From JAJFUB01 sp964622325 (GTDB lineage Bacteria; Armatimonadota; Zipacnadia; Zipacnadales; UBA11051), in assembly GCA_964622325.1 (NCBI GenBank), contig CAZUOJ010000008.1, positions 1 through 64,000 on the forward strand: a stretch of 64,000 bases of DNA, read 5' to 3'. A model generated the notes under the pieces. The model did no database searches. It was not told the DNA's origin and worked only from the letters and a program-made list of their open reading frames with translations. Shown here piece after piece: positions 7,913 through 15,711 of this stretch (position 1 is the stretch's first letter; each line of letters begins with the position of its first letter). Made by a program: the position numbers and the translations under genes.

Positions 7913-10159
7913 TTAGGGCATAGTTTTCAGGGCGTGGAGGGCGCGGAGGCGGAGCTGGGGCAGGGGCGTGCCTTTATCCAGCTCTGCCAGCAGGGCGTGA
8001 ATCAGATTTTCCTGGCCGCGCTGCCGCAGCGCCGCCAGCAGCCGATAATCCTCCCAGCCTTCCCGCATTATCTCATACAGGGGCGTAATCACAGGCCCGT
8101 TTGGGCCCGGGAAGACCATCTGATAGCCGTAGCTGGCACCCCAGCCGCCCGCGACCGTGTGCGGCAGCGCCCACGGATCGCCCTGCGGCGCATAATACAC
8201 ATAATAGCCCCAGCCATTGAAGCCATAGCGGAAAGCGCCCCAGGACATCTTGCGGCCGCCGCGTCCCGGCGGATGGATATAATACGCATTCACGCGACGC
8301 GGATGCGTCCACAGCTCCCGCGTCGTCACATTGTCCCCGACCAGGCTCATCACGGGCACGGATATGTCAATCAGCTCATTATAAAAGGGCTTCAGGAAGG
8401 ACATTATTTCCTCCGGCGGATGATGTCCCACGCCCTCCGTCCAGAACAGCGGATTCATATAGATATTGACGCGCGGATCCGTTTTCTTGACAAGCCGCGC
8501 CAACGCCGCGAACAGGGGGATATTGCTGGGCTGCGGCTCATCCCAGAATTCGACAAACCATTCCTCATAATTCAAGCCCAAATGGGCCGCCTTCTGGACA
8601 AGCTGCTGCACATGTTCCTGAATGGCTTTTTCATCCTCAGCAGTGATGTCTTCGGGCTTCATTAAATTGCAATAGCCTTTATGCACATAGATGCCCGGCA
8701 GCCCCCCTGTATGGAACCATAAACGCTTTTTAAGCTGGCGCGCAATTTCTGCCTTGCTGCCAGGCTCGGGCAGACCATAAATCACCGTGACGCCGAGCTG
8801 CAAATTCGTCTGGACATCTTTCACCCGGCGTCTTTCGGGCTCATAGGGGAATTGCCCTGTCCCATTCCCCCAGCTCGTCACCCATAAATCTACTTCCGGC
8901 AGGAGCACATCGGCGACCTCCACAATCAGCCGCTTGCTGGGCCCGCCGCGATAGCGCACAACACCCTGATAGCGCCCCGGCGCACAGCGATCGGTCGTCA
9001 CACGCAACAAAAACACGGCGGCGCCGCCCGGCGGCAGCACAATGTGCGGATAATGGCCAATGTGCGCGCCATTCGTCAGATACTTGCGCATCAGATTTTC
9101 CGGCAACAAATTGTCCGCAGCAAAGAAAGGCAGAACGCGAATCCGCTCGTTTTGCTTATCCGTCGGCAAAGCCCCGCCGATGAGCAATTCGGCGCGCAGG
9201 CCCGGGGCCGGACGGCCATCAGCTCGTTGCAACACCGGCGCCTCTATCTCGAGCGCGGCCTCTTTTGTGGCGGATGTGTTTGTAAGCGCCAGATACAGCC
9301 CCTCTGTTTCATTGCGCGCCATCGTTAGCCGCAGCGGCGCTTCCACGGCGGCCGCGTCGGGCAAGATGGGCTGCTGCTCCCATGTTTCCCCCAGCTCCGC
9401 CCATACCGCCGTCTGCCGGGCATATTTGCCCAGCCGCTGGCGCCATTGTTCCAGCGCCTCCGGCGACAATTGCATCTCCCGCACGCCCGGCAGCGAGGCC
9501 AGCCCGGCAGGCGGCTCATAAACAGGCTGCACATTTTCCGGATATTCTGGCGATACAGCGCCCTCGCCCCAGACAAGGATTTCTTCAATCCATGTAATAT
9601 GGCTTTCCGCTTTGGCCTGTACGCGCAGATAGCGTCCCGAGGCGGGCTGTGTCAGCCGCAAGCGATGAAAGACTTGATCGGGGGAATCAGCGACGCTGCG
9701 CTCCTGAACGGTCGTCCAGGGCCCCTGGGGATCGGCGGCGACTTGCACGAGCGTGCCGAGCTTGCGGCTGCGGCTGCATATATCCACTTCTGTAAAGCGG
9801 CAGGGGCGTTTGAAATCAAAAATCACGACAAGCGGCGCCTGATTTATTCCGACGGGCGTATGCCAGTCCCCGGCGGGACGGCCATCCAGCAGCCGCCGCC
9901 CAAAAATTTCTGCCCTGTCGCCCAATATATCGCGCGGATTTGTCGGCTCCTGCTCATAGGAATATGTGACGCCCGTATAAACACGCGGCCCCCAGAAGCC
10001 GGGATTATCGCTGAGCAATTTCCCCTGCGGAGGCCCGCTTGTGTCCCGTGTGCCGTCCCACCATACAATTGTTTCCGCCGCCCCTGCCGCTGTCCCCGCA
10101 ATGAAAGAAAGCAGACACAGGAAACTGGCCGCCTGAAAAATAAGCTTTATTTTCCCCAT
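7913..10159 (-). CDS. Secreted discoidin / GH123-like (DUF4091-type) glycosidase
   Basis: A 748-residue exported protein. The signal peptide ends near residue 27 (FIAGTAAGA). A discoidin-like domain covers about 80-205 (FKRPCRFTEVDICSRSRKLG, GRYLRVQAKAESHITWIEEILVWGEG). A beta-sandwich follows, and a TIM-barrel from about 420 carries FVEFWDEPQPS with Asp540-Glu541, the acidic pair expected in GH123-like enzymes. The C-terminal PLYEIMREGWEDYRLLAAL is the typical DUF4091/GH123 ending. The start at 10159 has GAGGG seven bases upstream. A TATAAT-like -10 (10212-10207, leftward) would start the transcript near 10200, which argues against the in-frame start at 10207. Substrate probably a glycan with N-acetylated sugar, by family only. 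Confidence 0.85.
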   Translation of the reverse strand: MGKIKLIFQAASFLCLLSFIAGTAAGAAETIVWWDGTRDTSGPPQGKLLSDNPGFWGPRVYTGVTYSYEQEPTNPRDILGDRAEIFGRRLLDGRPAGDWHTPVGINQAPLVVIFDFKRPCRFTEVDICSRSRKLGTLVQVAADPQGPWTTVQERSVADSPDQVFHRLRLTQPASGRYLRVQAKAESHITWIEEILVWGEGAVSPEYPENVQPVYEPPAGLASLPGVREMQLSPEALEQWRQRLGKYARQTAVWAELGETWEQQPILPDAAAVEAPLRLTMARNETEGLYLALTNTSATKEAALEIEAPVLQRADGRPAPGLRAELLIGGALPTDKQNERIRVLPFFAADNLLPENLMRKYLTNGAHIGHYPHIVLPPGGAAVFLLRVTTDRCAPGRYQGVVRYRGGPSKRLIVEVADVLLPEVDLWVTSWGNGTGQFPYEPERRRVKDVQTNLQLGVTVIYGLPEPGSKAEIARQLKKRLWFHTGGLPGIYVHKGYCNLMKPEDITAEDEKAIQEHVQQLVQKAAHLGLNYEEWFVEFWDEPQPSNIPLFAALARLVKKTDPRVNIYMNPLFWTEGVGHHPPEEIMSFLKPFYNELIDISVPVMSLVGDNVTTRELWTHPRRVNAYYIHPPGRGGRKMSWGAFRYGFNGWGYYVYYAPQGDPWALPHTVAGGWGASYGYQMVFPGPNGPVITPLYEIMREGWEDYRLLAALRQRGQENLIHALLAELDKGTPLPQLRLRALHALKTMP

Positions 10160-10345
10160 TTTGTTCCCTCTGCGCGCAGATTTGGCGTCACTATATTTTG
10201 ATTTCAATTATAGCTCATTTTTTGCGCTTTTTTGTTAAATTTTGCGACAAGGGGGCAACGCAAAAATGAAACAAGGGGATTGAATTGGGCTGTACAGCAC
10301 GCTGAAAGGAAATTCTTATTTGTGAAGACATCACAGAGGAAATAT

Positions 10346-10699
10346 GGCGGGCGAGGACGCCCGCCCCACGCGATTTCTTTCCTCTCCGCGGAGCGCAGGC
10401 GTCTTCCATATCTCCTTATCGCGGAGCGCAGGCGTCCCCGCCTGCGACATTCCCCGGCCTTCGCCTTTTGGGAGGAAGAAAGGATGGCGGGCGAGGACGC
10501 CCGCCCTACGCGATTGATTGTAAATTTCGTGTAGCGCGAGCGCCCCCCGCTCTCCTTAACGCATAGAGCGGGCACCCTCCAATCTCCTTGACGCGTGGCC
10601 AGGCGTTCCCCAATCTCCTTTAACGCGTGGCGCAGGCGTCCTCGCCTGCGTCATTAGCATATATAAAAAGGATGTGGCGCAGGCGTCCTCGCCTGCGCC
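10346..10699. repeat. REP-like palindromic repeat array in the 608-base gap 10160-10767
   Basis: The gap holds two identical 20-base palindromes GGCGGGCGAGGACGCCCGCC (10346-10365 and 10486-10505). It also holds palindromes of the form GGCGCAGGCG-TCCT-CGCCTGCGCC at 10676-10699, 10629-10651 (one end mismatched) and 10426-10447, plus half-sites near 10388-10403 and 10594-10606. A linking motif AATCTCCTTTAACGCG recurs before several of them (near 10411, 10551, 10580 and 10611). Translations of this stretch give only repeat-derived peptides, so I call no gene. The array sits upstream of the leftward GH123-like gene and downstream of the leftward oxidoreductase. Confidence 0.85.
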
Positions 10700-10767
10700 A
10701 AACACATTGCCCCGCCTCCTCGCCTGGCCATGCGCATTAACAAGGCCTGACGAACTCAAAGGCGGAC

Positions 10768-11811
10768 TTATTGCACTTTTACGGCGTGGCCTGTGCGCGC
10801 AGACTCATAACACGCTTCGATCACTTTATGGCTCCACAGGCCCTCTTCGCCCGGAATAGGCGGCGGCGTGTCCTGGGCAATGGCATCACAGAAAGCCTGA
10901 ATATGCGCCTGATAAATATTCACGACCGGCGGCTCTATGATTTCTTCCTGCGCCGCTTCCCGCTGTTGCGCCGCGTCATAGCCGCGCTCATCCTTTTCCA
11001 GCACGACATGTAGCTTGCCTGTGGAGCCCTGGCCAATCGTGCCAAAGGCATAGACACTGCCCTTGGAGCCGTACACTTCCAGGGCATTACGCGCCGCCGC
11101 ATCCGGCACATTGAACAGCGCATCCACGACGCCGATAGCGCCATTTTCAAATTGGAGCAATGCCACTGCCGTATCCTCGGAGGGATAATCCTGCACAAGA
11201 TTGGCCGTATAGCATTTGACTTCCGCGACGCGGCCAAAGAATTGCTCCAGAAGATCAATACAGTGATTGCCCATATCAATCAGTGAGCCGCCCCCGCCGA
11301 GAGCCGGATCCTGCCGAAAAGCTCCTGGGATGGGCGGATACCAGCATGTTAATTCCGCGCGCCCCATCACGAGCCGCCCCAATTGTCCTGCTTCAATCAT
11401 CTGCTTGAGCGCCACATGGCAGGCATGGAAACGCATCATGAAATTGACGCCGAGCTTGACGCCCCGGGCCGCACACTCCTCCACCATCTCCTCACATTGC
11501 GCCACTGTTAGCGCCAATGGCTTTTCACACAGAATATGTTTGCCGGCTTCGGCCGCCGCCATCACTTGGCTGTGATGCAAATGCGTCGGCGTGGCGATGT
11601 ATACGGCTTCCACTTCTGGATCGCTGAGCAAATCATATTCGCTCGTATAGACTTTTGCGACGCCATATTTTTGCGCCACAGCCTGCACGCGATCTTCGGC
11701 AATATCCTGCACAGCCACGAGCTCCGCGTCTGGACACGGCATTATTCCCTCCGGAATTGTGCGGCGATCAGCAATGCCGCCGGCGCCAATGACTCCCCAT
11801 TTTATGGCCAT
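10768..11811 (-). CDS. Gfo/Idh/MocA family oxidoreductase
   Basis: A 347-residue NAD(P)-dependent sugar or cyclitol dehydrogenase-like protein. The N-terminal Rossmann fold has WGVIGAGGIADR (residues 5-16). CEKPLALT near residue 94 holds the conserved Glu-Lys-Pro, and GGGSLIDMGNHCIDLLEQFFG carries the catalytic Asp/His of the family. The C-terminal alpha/beta domain completes the expected length. GAGGTGGAG lies just before the ATG. It is transcribed away from the aldolase-dehydrogenase cluster at 12014-15515, so the two may respond to the same sugar. The substrate cannot be told from sequence. Confidence 0.9.
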   Translation of the reverse strand: MAIKWGVIGAGGIADRRTIPEGIMPCPDAELVAVQDIAEDRVQAVAQKYGVAKVYTSEYDLLSDPEVEAVYIATPTHLHHSQVMAAAEAGKHILCEKPLALTVAQCEEMVEECAARGVKLGVNFMMRFHACHVALKQMIEAGQLGRLVMGRAELTCWYPPIPGAFRQDPALGGGGSLIDMGNHCIDLLEQFFGRVAEVKCYTANLVQDYPSEDTAVALLQFENGAIGVVDALFNVPDAAARNALEVYGSKGSVYAFGTIGQGSTGKLHVVLEKDERGYDAAQQREAAQEEIIEPPVVNIYQAHIQAFCDAIAQDTPPPIPGEEGLWSHKVIEACYESARTGHAVKVQ

Positions 11812-11842
11812 TTTTCTCCACCTCTATTGTGATAAAATTGAC

Positions 11843-11860
11843 GCGTTTGCCAACAAACGC
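11843..11860. promoter_or_regulatory. Palindrome, candidate operator between divergent genes
   Basis: GCGTTTGCCAACAAACGC is a perfect 7-bp inverted repeat around a 4-base centre. It lies 32 bases upstream of the oxidoreductase start, in the divergent region with the aldolase gene. Its size and symmetry resemble LacI/GalR-type operators, but no regulator gene is present in the window. Confidence 0.4.
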
Positions 11861-12013
11861 CTTTATGCGGGCTGATTTCCTGACAAGGCGATATATCTGT
11901 TCGCTCAAAGAAGGATATTTCCTCCTGACAGGGCAAACTATATAATGAAAATTGCAATGGCACGAAACTTCAAAAGTTGCCTTCGGGCAAATTTTTGTTC
12001 AGGAAAGCGAGCA

Positions 12014-12787
12014 ATGATGGATAAGAAACAGAGATTAGCAGCGCTTGTGGCGATGTCACGTGCCTTGGGCGATCCCGCGGCTGATTGCGCGATTTTGGGC
12101 GAAGGCAATACATCTGCCCGCGCCAGCCAGGAGACATTTTTTGTGAAAGCCAGCGGCTTTCAGTTGCCCACAATTGATGAAACAGGCTTTACAGAATGCT
12201 ATTTTGCGCCCGTTTTGGCGCTATTGGAAGCCGAAGACGCATCCGTGGAGAGAATTAAGGAAGGGCTCAAGGCCGCGCAAGTGGATCCTGCCGCGCCCCC
12301 GCCCTCTGTGGAAACAATTATGCATGCCTTGCTTTTGCAAATCCCGGGCATTGAATTTGTCGGGCACACGCATCCCACGGCCGTGAATGCGATTTTATGT
12401 GCCAAAAATGGCCAGCAGGCTTTTGCGGGCCGTTTGTTTCCGGATGAAATTGTTTGCTGCGGGCCCAAATATGTGTGGATTGATTTTACGGATCCAGGCG
12501 TGCTTTTGGCGCGCGCTGTGAATAGAGCTGTCCGCACTTTTATTGAAGAGAACGGGATGCCGCCGAAAATCATTCTCATGCAAAATCACGGCTGCATTGC
12601 CCTAGGCCCCACGCCCGCCGCTGTGGAAAATGCCACAATGATGCTTGTCAAAACAGCCCGAATAATCCAGGGCACAATGGCCTTTGGCGGGCCCAATTTC
12701 CTGCCTCCGGAGATTGTGGAGCACATTTACGCCCGTCCAGATGAAAAATATCGTGAGGCGCTATTGGAGGCGCTCAAAAAAGGCTAA
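12014..12787 (+). CDS. Class II aldolase/adducin family protein
   Basis: A 257-residue protein of the FucA/AraD/RhaD fold, likely a zinc-dependent aldolase or epimerase acting on a sugar phosphate. GEGNTS (29-34) is the phosphate-binding loop, Glu100 is placed like the catalytic acid, and GHTHP (117-121) plus NHGCIALG (His192) give three histidine zinc ligands. I chose the ATG at 12014 because AGGAAAG lies just upstream. The in-frame ATG at 11945 falls inside a TATAAT-like element (11941-11946) that would place the transcript start near 11953. It is the first gene of a plus-strand cluster with the zinc dehydrogenase and the SrlD-like dehydrogenase. Confidence 0.88.
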   Translation: MMDKKQRLAALVAMSRALGDPAADCAILGEGNTSARASQETFFVKASGFQLPTIDETGFTECYFAPVLALLEAEDASVERIKEGLKAAQVDPAAPPPSVETIMHALLLQIPGIEFVGHTHPTAVNAILCAKNGQQAFAGRLFPDEIVCCGPKYVWIDFTDPGVLLARAVNRAVRTFIEENGMPPKIILMQNHGCIALGPTPAAVENATMMLVKTARIIQGTMAFGGPNFLPPEIVEHIYARPDEKYREALLEALKKG

Positions 12788-12924
12788 AAGCCAAAGAGAA
12801 TCTGGCTCAAACAGCTAAGCAATTTCCTGCTTGCCTGTATGCATAATAAGCCGCGAAAAATCCAGCGCCAATTAAACGCGGCGAAACGCCTATTTTCTTT
12901 ACAGGAAAGATTAAGGAGGAAGGC

Positions 12925-14640
12925 ATGTCCAAATTAGCTGCATATCGTGCGGGCCAGAGCCCGCTTCCGGAATGCCATAAAGTATGGCATTTATATGGCG
13001 CCGGGCTGGAGCATTTGCGTCAGGACACACAGCCCGTGCCCGCGTATGGGCCTCAGGAGCTGCTGGCGCGCGTCGATGCCTGCGGGCTATGTTTTTCCGA
13101 TATTAAAGTCATTCGGCAGGGCGGCGCCCATCCGCGGCTGTTTAATCGTGATCTGGCGCACGATCCTGTCGTATTAGGCCATGAAGTCGCGCTGACAATT
13201 GTAGGCGTTGGAGCCGAGCTGCAACATCAATTCCGCGTGGGCGATCGCTTTGTTGTTCAAGCTGATATTTATTATAAAGGCGTCAATTTGGCCTTTGGCT
13301 ATATGCTGCCCGGCGGCCTGCAGCAATATGTCAAATTGTCCGATGAAGTGCTGCGCGGCGACGACGGCTGCTATTTAATTCCCATTCATGAAGACACAGG
13401 CTACGCGGAGGCGGCTTTGGCCGAGCCCTGGGCCTGTGTCGTGCGCGCCTATCGCGATACGCGTCGGCAGCATATCCAGGCGGGCGGCAAAGCCTGGATT
13501 ATTGGCACGCGCGAAGGAGAACGCCTGAATTATGATCTGGGCGGAATGAATCCTTTAAACGCTCCGGCGGAAATTGTGATGACGCGCTGTCCAGATCGTT
13601 TTCTGGATGCCATTCGAAATCTGGCGGAAATCGGCGGCGTAAAAATTATTGGCTCAAAGGATGACAGTCTGGCGGAAATCGCCGCCCGTTATGCCCCGGA
13701 GGGCTTTGATGACATTTTTGTATTAGGCGCCGATGCCGATGTCATTGAACAGGCGGCGCCTTTTTTGGCGAAGGACGGCGTGATGACAATTGTCAGCGAA
13801 AAAGGATTGCAACGGCTTGTGGAGCTGGATGTGGGCCGCATTCATTATGATGCGCTGCAATTTGTGGCGACAGGGCCGGGACGCCCGCTGGGGGGCTATT
13901 CGGCGCCCCGTCCCTTGAAATGGCAGCCTGACGGGCTGTGCTGGATTTGCGGCGCCGGAGGGCCTATGGGCCAGATGCATGTGCAGATGGCTGTGGAAGC
14001 GCCCGACGGGCCGCGGCTCATTGTCTGCACGGACATTGACAGCCAACGGCTAAGCCGTTTGCCTGTTCGCTTTGCAGAGGCCGCCGCGCGCCGCGGCTGT
14101 CAGCTTGTTTTGCTCAATCCTCAAGAGCTCGGGGAACAATTTGAGGCAGAGCTATGGAAAATCGCCCCCGAAGGCTTTGATGATGTTGTCTGCCTCGTGC
14201 CTGTTCCGGCTGTGATCAGCCAATGCAGCCGCTTTTTAGGACGGCGCGGCGTGTTCAACATCTTTGCGGGCGTGGCGCGGGGGACAATGGCGCAGATGGA
14301 TGTGGATCGCATCATACGCTATAATGTCCGCTATTTTGGCTCCAGCGGCTCCTCTATTGAGGATTTGCAAATGACGCTGTCTTTAGCGGAGCGGGGCGAG
14401 CTGTCGCCGAATATGGCTGTGGCCGCCATCGGGGGCATTGAAGCTGTCAAAGAGGGCCTGCAAGCCGTCAGTGACAGCGCCCTGCCCGGGAAAATTGTCA
14501 TCTATCCGCATATTGAGGGGCTCCCCTTAACGCCCCTGCCCGAGCTCCATGAACGAATGCCGGAAGTAGCGGCGCATTTGGGCCCTGATTATACATGGAC
14601 GCGGGAAGCGGAAAAAGAGCTGCTTGAACGCTATTTGTAA
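12925..14640 (+). CDS. Zinc-dependent MDR dehydrogenase with duplicated nucleotide-binding domain
   Basis: A 571-residue protein, about 200 longer than ordinary medium-chain dehydrogenases. Residues 1-180 are the GroES-like catalytic domain, with Cys53/Cys56 (ACGLCFSD), GHE at 85-87 and AEP at 166-168. The four-cysteine structural zinc lobe is absent. Residues 188-318 and 337-475 are two related Rossmann-like halves: APEGFDDIFVLG pairs with APEGFDDVVCLV, and DVGRIHYDALQFVATG pairs with DVDRIIRYNVRYFGSSG. Only the second has a glycine-rich loop (CGAGGPMGQMH, 342-352). AAGGAGGAAGGC precedes the ATG. It probably oxidises a polyol or sugar phosphate next to the SrlD-like enzyme. The SorE family is a possible relative. 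Confidence 0.85.
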   Translation: MSKLAAYRAGQSPLPECHKVWHLYGAGLEHLRQDTQPVPAYGPQELLARVDACGLCFSDIKVIRQGGAHPRLFNRDLAHDPVVLGHEVALTIVGVGAELQHQFRVGDRFVVQADIYYKGVNLAFGYMLPGGLQQYVKLSDEVLRGDDGCYLIPIHEDTGYAEAALAEPWACVVRAYRDTRRQHIQAGGKAWIIGTREGERLNYDLGGMNPLNAPAEIVMTRCPDRFLDAIRNLAEIGGVKIIGSKDDSLAEIAARYAPEGFDDIFVLGADADVIEQAAPFLAKDGVMTIVSEKGLQRLVELDVGRIHYDALQFVATGPGRPLGGYSAPRPLKWQPDGLCWICGAGGPMGQMHVQMAVEAPDGPRLIVCTDIDSQRLSRLPVRFAEAAARRGCQLVLLNPQELGEQFEAELWKIAPEGFDDVVCLVPVPAVISQCSRFLGRRGVFNIFAGVARGTMAQMDVDRIIRYNVRYFGSSGSSIEDLQMTLSLAERGELSPNMAVAAIGGIEAVKEGLQAVSDSALPGKIVIYPHIEGLPLTPLPELHERMPEVAAHLGPDYTWTREAEKELLERYL

Positions 14641-14720
14641 AAACGCCAATGATAGGCACACATGAAACAAGAGATGAAAGAATTAAATTCCTTAAGGAAG
14701 AGACAACGAGGGAAGCGACG

Positions 14721-15515
14721 ATGTGTGAGCCACGTTTAGCGGGAAAATTTTCGCTTGTGACAGGCGGCGCCCAGGGCCTGGGCGAAGCGTTATGCGAGCG
14801 GCTGGCACAGGAGGGCGCTCATGTAGCCGTCCTTGATTTAAACGGCGAAGGCGCCCTCAAGGTGGCGGAGCGCCTGAAAGAAAGCTACGGCGTCCGGACG
14901 CTTGGCATAGCCTGTGATATTACAAAAGAAGAGGATGTGGCTTCCGCTTTTGCCCAAATTCAGAAGGAGTTTGGGCGGCTGGATATTTGCGTCAGCAATG
15001 CCGGCATATTAATCGCTGGCGAGATAACGGAATTTGAAGTAGAAAAATGGCGGCGTGTTGTGGATGTCAATCTTGTGGGATATATGATTGTCGCCAAATA
15101 TGCGGCGCGGATGATGATCCCGCAAAAATCGGGCGTGATTATCCAGATTAACAGCAAATCGGGCAAACGAGGCAGCAGCAAAAACAGCGCTTATGCGGCC
15201 AGCAAATTTGGCGGCATCGGCCTCACACAGAGCTTGGCGCTGGAGCTGGCGGAACATAATATTCGCGTTAATGCGATTTGTCCCGGGAATTTGCTGGATT
15301 CGCCGCTTTGGCGCGACAGCCTGTATGAGCAATACGCCAAGCGCTGGAATCTGACAGTGGAACAAGTGCGCCAAAAATATCTGGAACAAGTGCCCCTCAA
15401 GCGCGGCTGCACATACGAGGATGTCGCCAATGCCCTGATTTTCTTGTGTCTGGATGAAAGCTCCTACATTACAGGGCAGGCGCTGAATGTAGACGGCGGG
15501 CAAACAATGCATTGA
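14721..15515 (+). CDS. srlD: Short-chain dehydrogenase, sorbitol-6-phosphate 2-dehydrogenase-like
   Basis: A 264-residue SDR. TGGAQGLGEALCERL (14-28) binds NAD(P), NAG is at 93-95, and the catalytic serine (144-147) and YAASK (158-162) complete the active site. INSKSGKRGSSKNSAYAASK, FGGIGLTQSLALELAE, VPLKRGCTYEDV and LNVDGGQTMH closely follow E. coli SrlD as I remember it, so oxidation of a hexitol 6-phosphate or similar substrate is likely. The start at 14721 has GAGGGA upstream; an in-frame ATG at 14649 is less well placed. It is last in the aldolase-dehydrogenase cluster, and a terminator follows at 15574. Confidence 0.85.
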   Translation: MCEPRLAGKFSLVTGGAQGLGEALCERLAQEGAHVAVLDLNGEGALKVAERLKESYGVRTLGIACDITKEEDVASAFAQIQKEFGRLDICVSNAGILIAGEITEFEVEKWRRVVDVNLVGYMIVAKYAARMMIPQKSGVIIQINSKSGKRGSSKNSAYAASKFGGIGLTQSLALELAEHNIRVNAICPGNLLDSPLWRDSLYEQYAKRWNLTVEQVRQKYLEQVPLKRGCTYEDVANALIFLCLDESSYITGQALNVDGGQTMH

Positions 15516-15573
15516 AAATGTATTAAAAAGAAAAGATTTTGTTGCCAATAAGCATATATGTGGCATTGTTATG

Positions 15574-15604
15574 AAGCGCTCGGCTCTCTGCCGGGCGCTT
15601 TTTG
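15574..15604 (+). terminator. Intrinsic terminator of the aldolase-dehydrogenase cluster
   Basis: An 11-bp stem (AAGCGCTCGGC / GCCGGGCGCTT, one T-G pair) with loop TCTCT runs into five T residues, 58 bases after the srlD-like stop. Confidence 0.88.
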
Positions 15605-15711
15605 TTCAAAAAAGACACACAGCATAGACGGCAGGGAAAAGCCTCTTAAACGAGAAATAATCTTGCTGCAATAGCTTATGATAATCTTTTTCCCCTCAAG
15701 GAGAGAAAACA

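Noticed and set aside
7934..8665. A 243-codon plus-strand frame opposite the GH123-like C-terminus
   Set aside because: Low-complexity translation with no start signal; overlaps the DUF4091-type ending on the other strand.
9446..10201. A 251-codon open frame on the plus strand opposite the GH123-like gene
   Set aside because: It has no ribosome site or family resemblance and is composition-driven antisense of a well-supported secreted glycosidase.
10204..10575. Frames of 123 (minus) and 100 (plus) codons in the palindrome array
   Set aside because: The peptides are translations of the repeated palindromes (GEDARP and GRASSPA types) and change with each copy.
11945..12013. Upstream ATG start for the class II aldolase
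   Set aside because: It lies inside a TATAAT-like element and lacks a ribosome site; the ATG at 12014 has one.
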